From: CAVQBP01 sp963848195
GTDB taxonomy: Bacteria; Bacteroidota; Ignavibacteria; Ignavibacteriales; Ignavibacteriaceae
Length of the DNA stretch: 64,000 bases
Assembly (NCBI GenBank): GCA_963848195.1
Contig: CAWKCY010000001.1
Coordinates: 62,001 to 126,000, forward strand
Direction: 5' to 3'
Shown in pieces: positions 61,772-64,000 of the stretch. Position 1 is the first letter of the stretch. The number at the start of each line of letters is the position of its first letter. The notes beneath the pieces were generated by a model. The model was given only the letters and a program-made list of their open reading frames with translations. It was not told the origin of the DNA and ran no database searches. The translations under genes and the position numbers were made by a program.

Positions 61772-62455
61772 ATGGCAGAGAAGAAATCAAAAAAAGAAAC
61801 CGCCGAGAAATCGGACAAGCCGGTTAAAGAAGCTAAAGGTACAAAAGGTTCTAAGAAAGAATCTAAAAAAGTTGAAACTGCAAAAGAGATAAAGATAAAA
61901 GCAAGACTTGCTGATATTTATAAAAAAGAAATAGTACCCAATTTAATGAAGAAATTTAGTTATAAGAGTATTATGCAAGTGCCAAAGCTTGATAAAATTG
62001 TTGTAAACATGGGTGTTGGTGCTGCGGTAGCAGATCAAAAACTATTAGAAGAAGCAGTAAAAGAGCTTGAAACAATAACCGGACAAAAAGCTAGTATTAG
62101 AAAAGCTAAAAAAGCTATCTCTAATTTTAAATTAAGAGAAGGTGTGAATATTGGAGCGATGGTTACATTACGCCGCGAGAGAATGTATGAATTTTTGGAT
62201 AGATTGGTTAATGTTGCCCTTCCAAGGGTAAGAGATTTTAGAGGTTTATCGGATAAATCTTTTGACGGAAGAGGTAATTATACAATGGGAATACGGGAAC
62301 AGATTATTTTTCCCGAAATAAATGTAGATAGGATTACCAAAATTTTAGGAATGGATGTTACCTTTGTAACAACTGCTCCAAACGATAATGAGGCATTTGA
62401 ATTGCTGCAATCATTTGGATTCCCATTTAGAAAAAAAGAAATAAAAACAGCTTAA
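61772..62455 (+). CDS. rplE: 50S ribosomal protein L5 with lysine-rich N-terminal extension
   Basis: 227 residues against the usual 178-185. The first ~42 residues are a charged tail (AEKKSKKETAEKSDKPVKEA and more) absent from standard L5. The family part starts near ARLADIYKKEIVPNLMKKFS, with FRGLSDKSFDGRGNYTMGIR and FVTTAPNDNEAFELLQSFGF later. No in-frame ATG with a ribosome site is seen at the usual start, so the tail seems real. Role unknown; perhaps RNA contact. Confidence 0.92.
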   Translation: MAEKKSKKETAEKSDKPVKEAKGTKGSKKESKKVETAKEIKIKARLADIYKKEIVPNLMKKFSYKSIMQVPKLDKIVVNMGVGAAVADQKLLEEAVKELETITGQKASIRKAKKAISNFKLREGVNIGAMVTLRRERMYEFLDRLVNVALPRVRDFRGLSDKSFDGRGNYTMGIREQIIFPEINVDRITKILGMDVTFVTTAPNDNEAFELLQSFGFPFRKKEIKTA

Positions 62456-62470
62456 TAAAAAGGAATTTTA

Positions 62471-62740
62471 ATGGCCAGAAAATGTTTGATAGCCAGAGAA
62501 GAAAAGAGAGAAAGGCTTGTAAAAAAATACGCCAAACTAAGGAAAGAACTGAAAGAAAAAGGCGATTATGAAGGTTTACAAAAACTTCCGAAAAATTCTT
62601 CTCCCGTAAGATTGAATAATAGATGTATGATGACCGGAAGAGCAAGATCATATTATAGAAAATTTGGTGTGTCACGTTTAGTATTAAGGGAAATGGCCTT
62701 AAAAGGTGAAATTCCCGGATTAAAAAAATCAAGCTGGTAA
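62471..62740 (+). CDS. rpsN: 30S ribosomal protein S14
   Basis: 89 residues, the long zinc-free type: no CxxC pairs, but NRCMMTGRARSYYRKFGVSR and the end GEIPGLKKSSW are conserved. AAGGA lies before ATG. Confidence 0.97.
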   Translation: MARKCLIAREEKRERLVKKYAKLRKELKEKGDYEGLQKLPKNSSPVRLNNRCMMTGRARSYYRKFGVSRLVLREMALKGEIPGLKKSSW

Positions 62741-62751
62741 AAGGAGAAAAT

Positions 62752-63146
62752 ATGCCGGTTACAGATCCGATTTCAGATTATTTAACGAGAATTAGAAATG
62801 CTTCGAATGCTAAAAAAGTTCGAGTAGATATACCTGCTTCAAAAATGAAAGTTAATCTTACTGAGATTTTAAAGAAGCAGAATTTTATTCGGGATTATAA
62901 AATATTTGAAGATAATAAACAAAATTTGATCAGTATAATCTTAAGATATACTGATGGTGAACCGGCTATTGGCGGTTTAAAAGAGTTAGCACTCCTGGTT
63001 TAAGATTGTATAAAAATGCAAAAGACTTACCACGAGTTCTAAATGGATTAGGTATTGCTGTAATATCAACTTCAAAAGGCTTATTAACAGATAAAGAAGC
63101 CCGCCAGCAATCAATGGGCGGAGAAGTTGTTTGTTATATCTGGTAA
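62752..63146 (+). CDS. rpsH: 30S ribosomal protein S8, frame broken by one base
   Basis: The first 76 codons are normal (MPVTDPISDYLTRIRNASNA ... PAIGGLK) but the frame then ends at 63001-63003 after ELALLV. In the -1 frame from the same point the S8 C-terminal part is perfect: RVSTPGLRLYKNAKDLPRVL, then NGLGIAVISTSKGLLTDKEA and GGEVVCYIW, stop at 63144-63146. The switch point is GG T TTA AAA GAG, an ideal slippery heptamer for -1 slippage; equally, one missing A in an A-run explains it. S8 is essential, so function must be retained. Confidence 0.9.
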
Positions 63147-63199
63147 TTTTAAATAAATCAATGACCTAACTGGTTTGATTTAATTGATGGAGTTTTAAA

Positions 63200-63739
63200 G
63201 TGTCTAGAATTGGTAAAAAACCTATAGAAATAAATAAAGAAATTACCGTTTTAAAAAACGGTAATGAGATAAAAGTAAAAGGACCGAAAGGTGAACTTAC
63301 TTCCAGTTTTCATCCTAAAATCGGAATTGAAATAAAAGACGGAGAAGTGCTGGTTAAAAGACCAGATGACTCAAAAGAGAATAAAGCTTTACATGGCTTA
63401 ACCAGGGCTTTAATTCAAAATATGATAATAGGTGTAACTCAACAGTATAAAAAAACATTAGATATTGTCGGAGTTGGATATAGAGCTGAATTAAAAGGGA
63501 AAAACCTTTTATTCAATATTGGATATTCGCATCCTATATATTTTATGCCGCCTGAGGGAATTAGTTTGGAGACACCCACACCTACTCAAATTATAGTAAC
63601 CGGGATAGATAAACAGCTGGTAGGTTTAGTTGCATCTAAAATCAGATCAATAAGAAAGCCGGAACCCTATAAAGGAAAAGGTATAAAATATTCTGACGAA
63701 CAGATTCAAAGAAAAGCGGGTAAAACAGCAGGTAAATAA
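63200..63739 (+). CDS. rplF: 50S ribosomal protein L6
   Basis: 179 residues from GTG. SRIGKKPIEINKEITVLKNG and KALHGLTRALIQNMIIGV with the C-terminal KIRSIRKPEPYKGKGIKYSD are typical. TGGAG lies before the start. Confidence 0.98.
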   Translation: MSRIGKKPIEINKEITVLKNGNEIKVKGPKGELTSSFHPKIGIEIKDGEVLVKRPDDSKENKALHGLTRALIQNMIIGVTQQYKKTLDIVGVGYRAELKGKNLLFNIGYSHPIYFMPPEGISLETPTPTQIIVTGIDKQLVGLVASKIRSIRKPEPYKGKGIKYSDEQIQRKAGKTAGK

Positions 63740-63763
63740 TTTTTAACGGAGATTTATTTTCAA

Positions 63764-64000
63764 ATGATTAAAAAGAAAAATAAAAGAACCAGATCTAAAA
63801 TAAAGATTAGAAAGAAACTTTTTGGTGTTCCGGAAAGACCGCGTTTGACAGTCTATAGAAGTCTAAATAATATATATGTACAACTTGTTGATGATATAAA
63901 CGGAAAGACTATTACTTCTGCTTCTACATTATCCAAAGATCTTGAGGAAGACTTAAAATCGGCAAAAAGTAAAATTTCTAAAAGCAAAGCAGTTGGTAAG
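63764..64000 (+). CDS. rplR: 50S ribosomal protein L18 (3'-partial)
   Basis: 79 codons are in view, starting MIKKKNKRTRSKIKIRKKLF and FGVPERPRLTVYRSLNNIYV, then QLVDDINGKTITSASTLSKD. This 5S rRNA-binding protein continues beyond the window. The gene order rplF-rplR is the usual one. Confidence 0.97.
   Translation, partial: MIKKKNKRTRSKIKIRKKLFGVPERPRLTVYRSLNNIYVQLVDDINGKTITSASTLSKDLEEDLKSAKSKISKSKAVGK

Overview
The window is AT-rich bacterial chromosome, most likely from the class Ignavibacteria or a close relative in the Bacteroidetes/Chlorobi group. Pointers are two secreted proteins ending in type IX secretion (T9SS) type A sorting domains of the NYPNPFNP kind, a DUF5916-type outer-membrane barrel remnant, a reaction-centre-type cytochrome c with TPRs, a split complex I locus, and a full Bacteroidetes/Chlorobi-like ribosomal protein block. 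Taxonomy is inferred from gene content only. LAYOUT. Bases 1-4115: a 5'-truncated LD-carboxypeptidase, a lipoprotein and priA. Bases 4122-4840: a REP-associated tyrosine transposase bracketed by two related hairpins. Bases 5057-6655: a T9SS cargo protein and a bidirectional-looking hairpin. Bases 6686-14128: six minus-strand genes with short gaps, coding for mostly membrane proteins (a small unknown protein, a membrane-anchored GMC oxidoreductase, a membrane metallophosphoesterase, two coiled-coil membrane proteins, a membrane-tethered lysozyme-fold protein). This is the best candidate for an undescribed system. Bases 14644-31262: a cytochrome, an HExxE protein, a Yip1-family protein, tryptophanase, a PBP1C-type peptidoglycan synthase, an M16 peptidase, alanine dehydrogenase, nuoG-nuoH-nuoI, a second T9SS cargo protein and small membrane genes. 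Bases 31277-38894: accessory and decaying sequence with an internally deleted alpha/beta-hydrolase pseudogene, a six-hairpin glycosidase, a truncated DUF5916 gene, comM, an orphan DUF6922-like antitoxin and a loose T9SS sorting-domain fragment. Bases 39121-64000: tRNA-Tyr, tRNA-Gly, tRNA-Thr, rpmG, tRNA-Trp, secE, nusG, rplKAJL, rpoBC, then the str, S10 and spc operons running without interruption to rplR, which leaves the window. HOW THE GENES WORK TOGETHER. The last 25 kb is the transcription and translation core in its usual order, with an L10-leader-like RNA before rplJ, a strong sigma70-like promoter before rpsL, and hairpins after rplL, rpoC and tuf. Its one real anomaly is rpsH: the reading frame is broken by one base exactly at a T TTA AAA slippery heptamer. 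Outside that block the noteworthy structure is in the spacers: three copies of a roughly 110-140 base element with terminal inverted repeats, the paired hairpins around the transposase, an iterated GAAACCGTTTC-type palindrome, and several short dispersed repeats.
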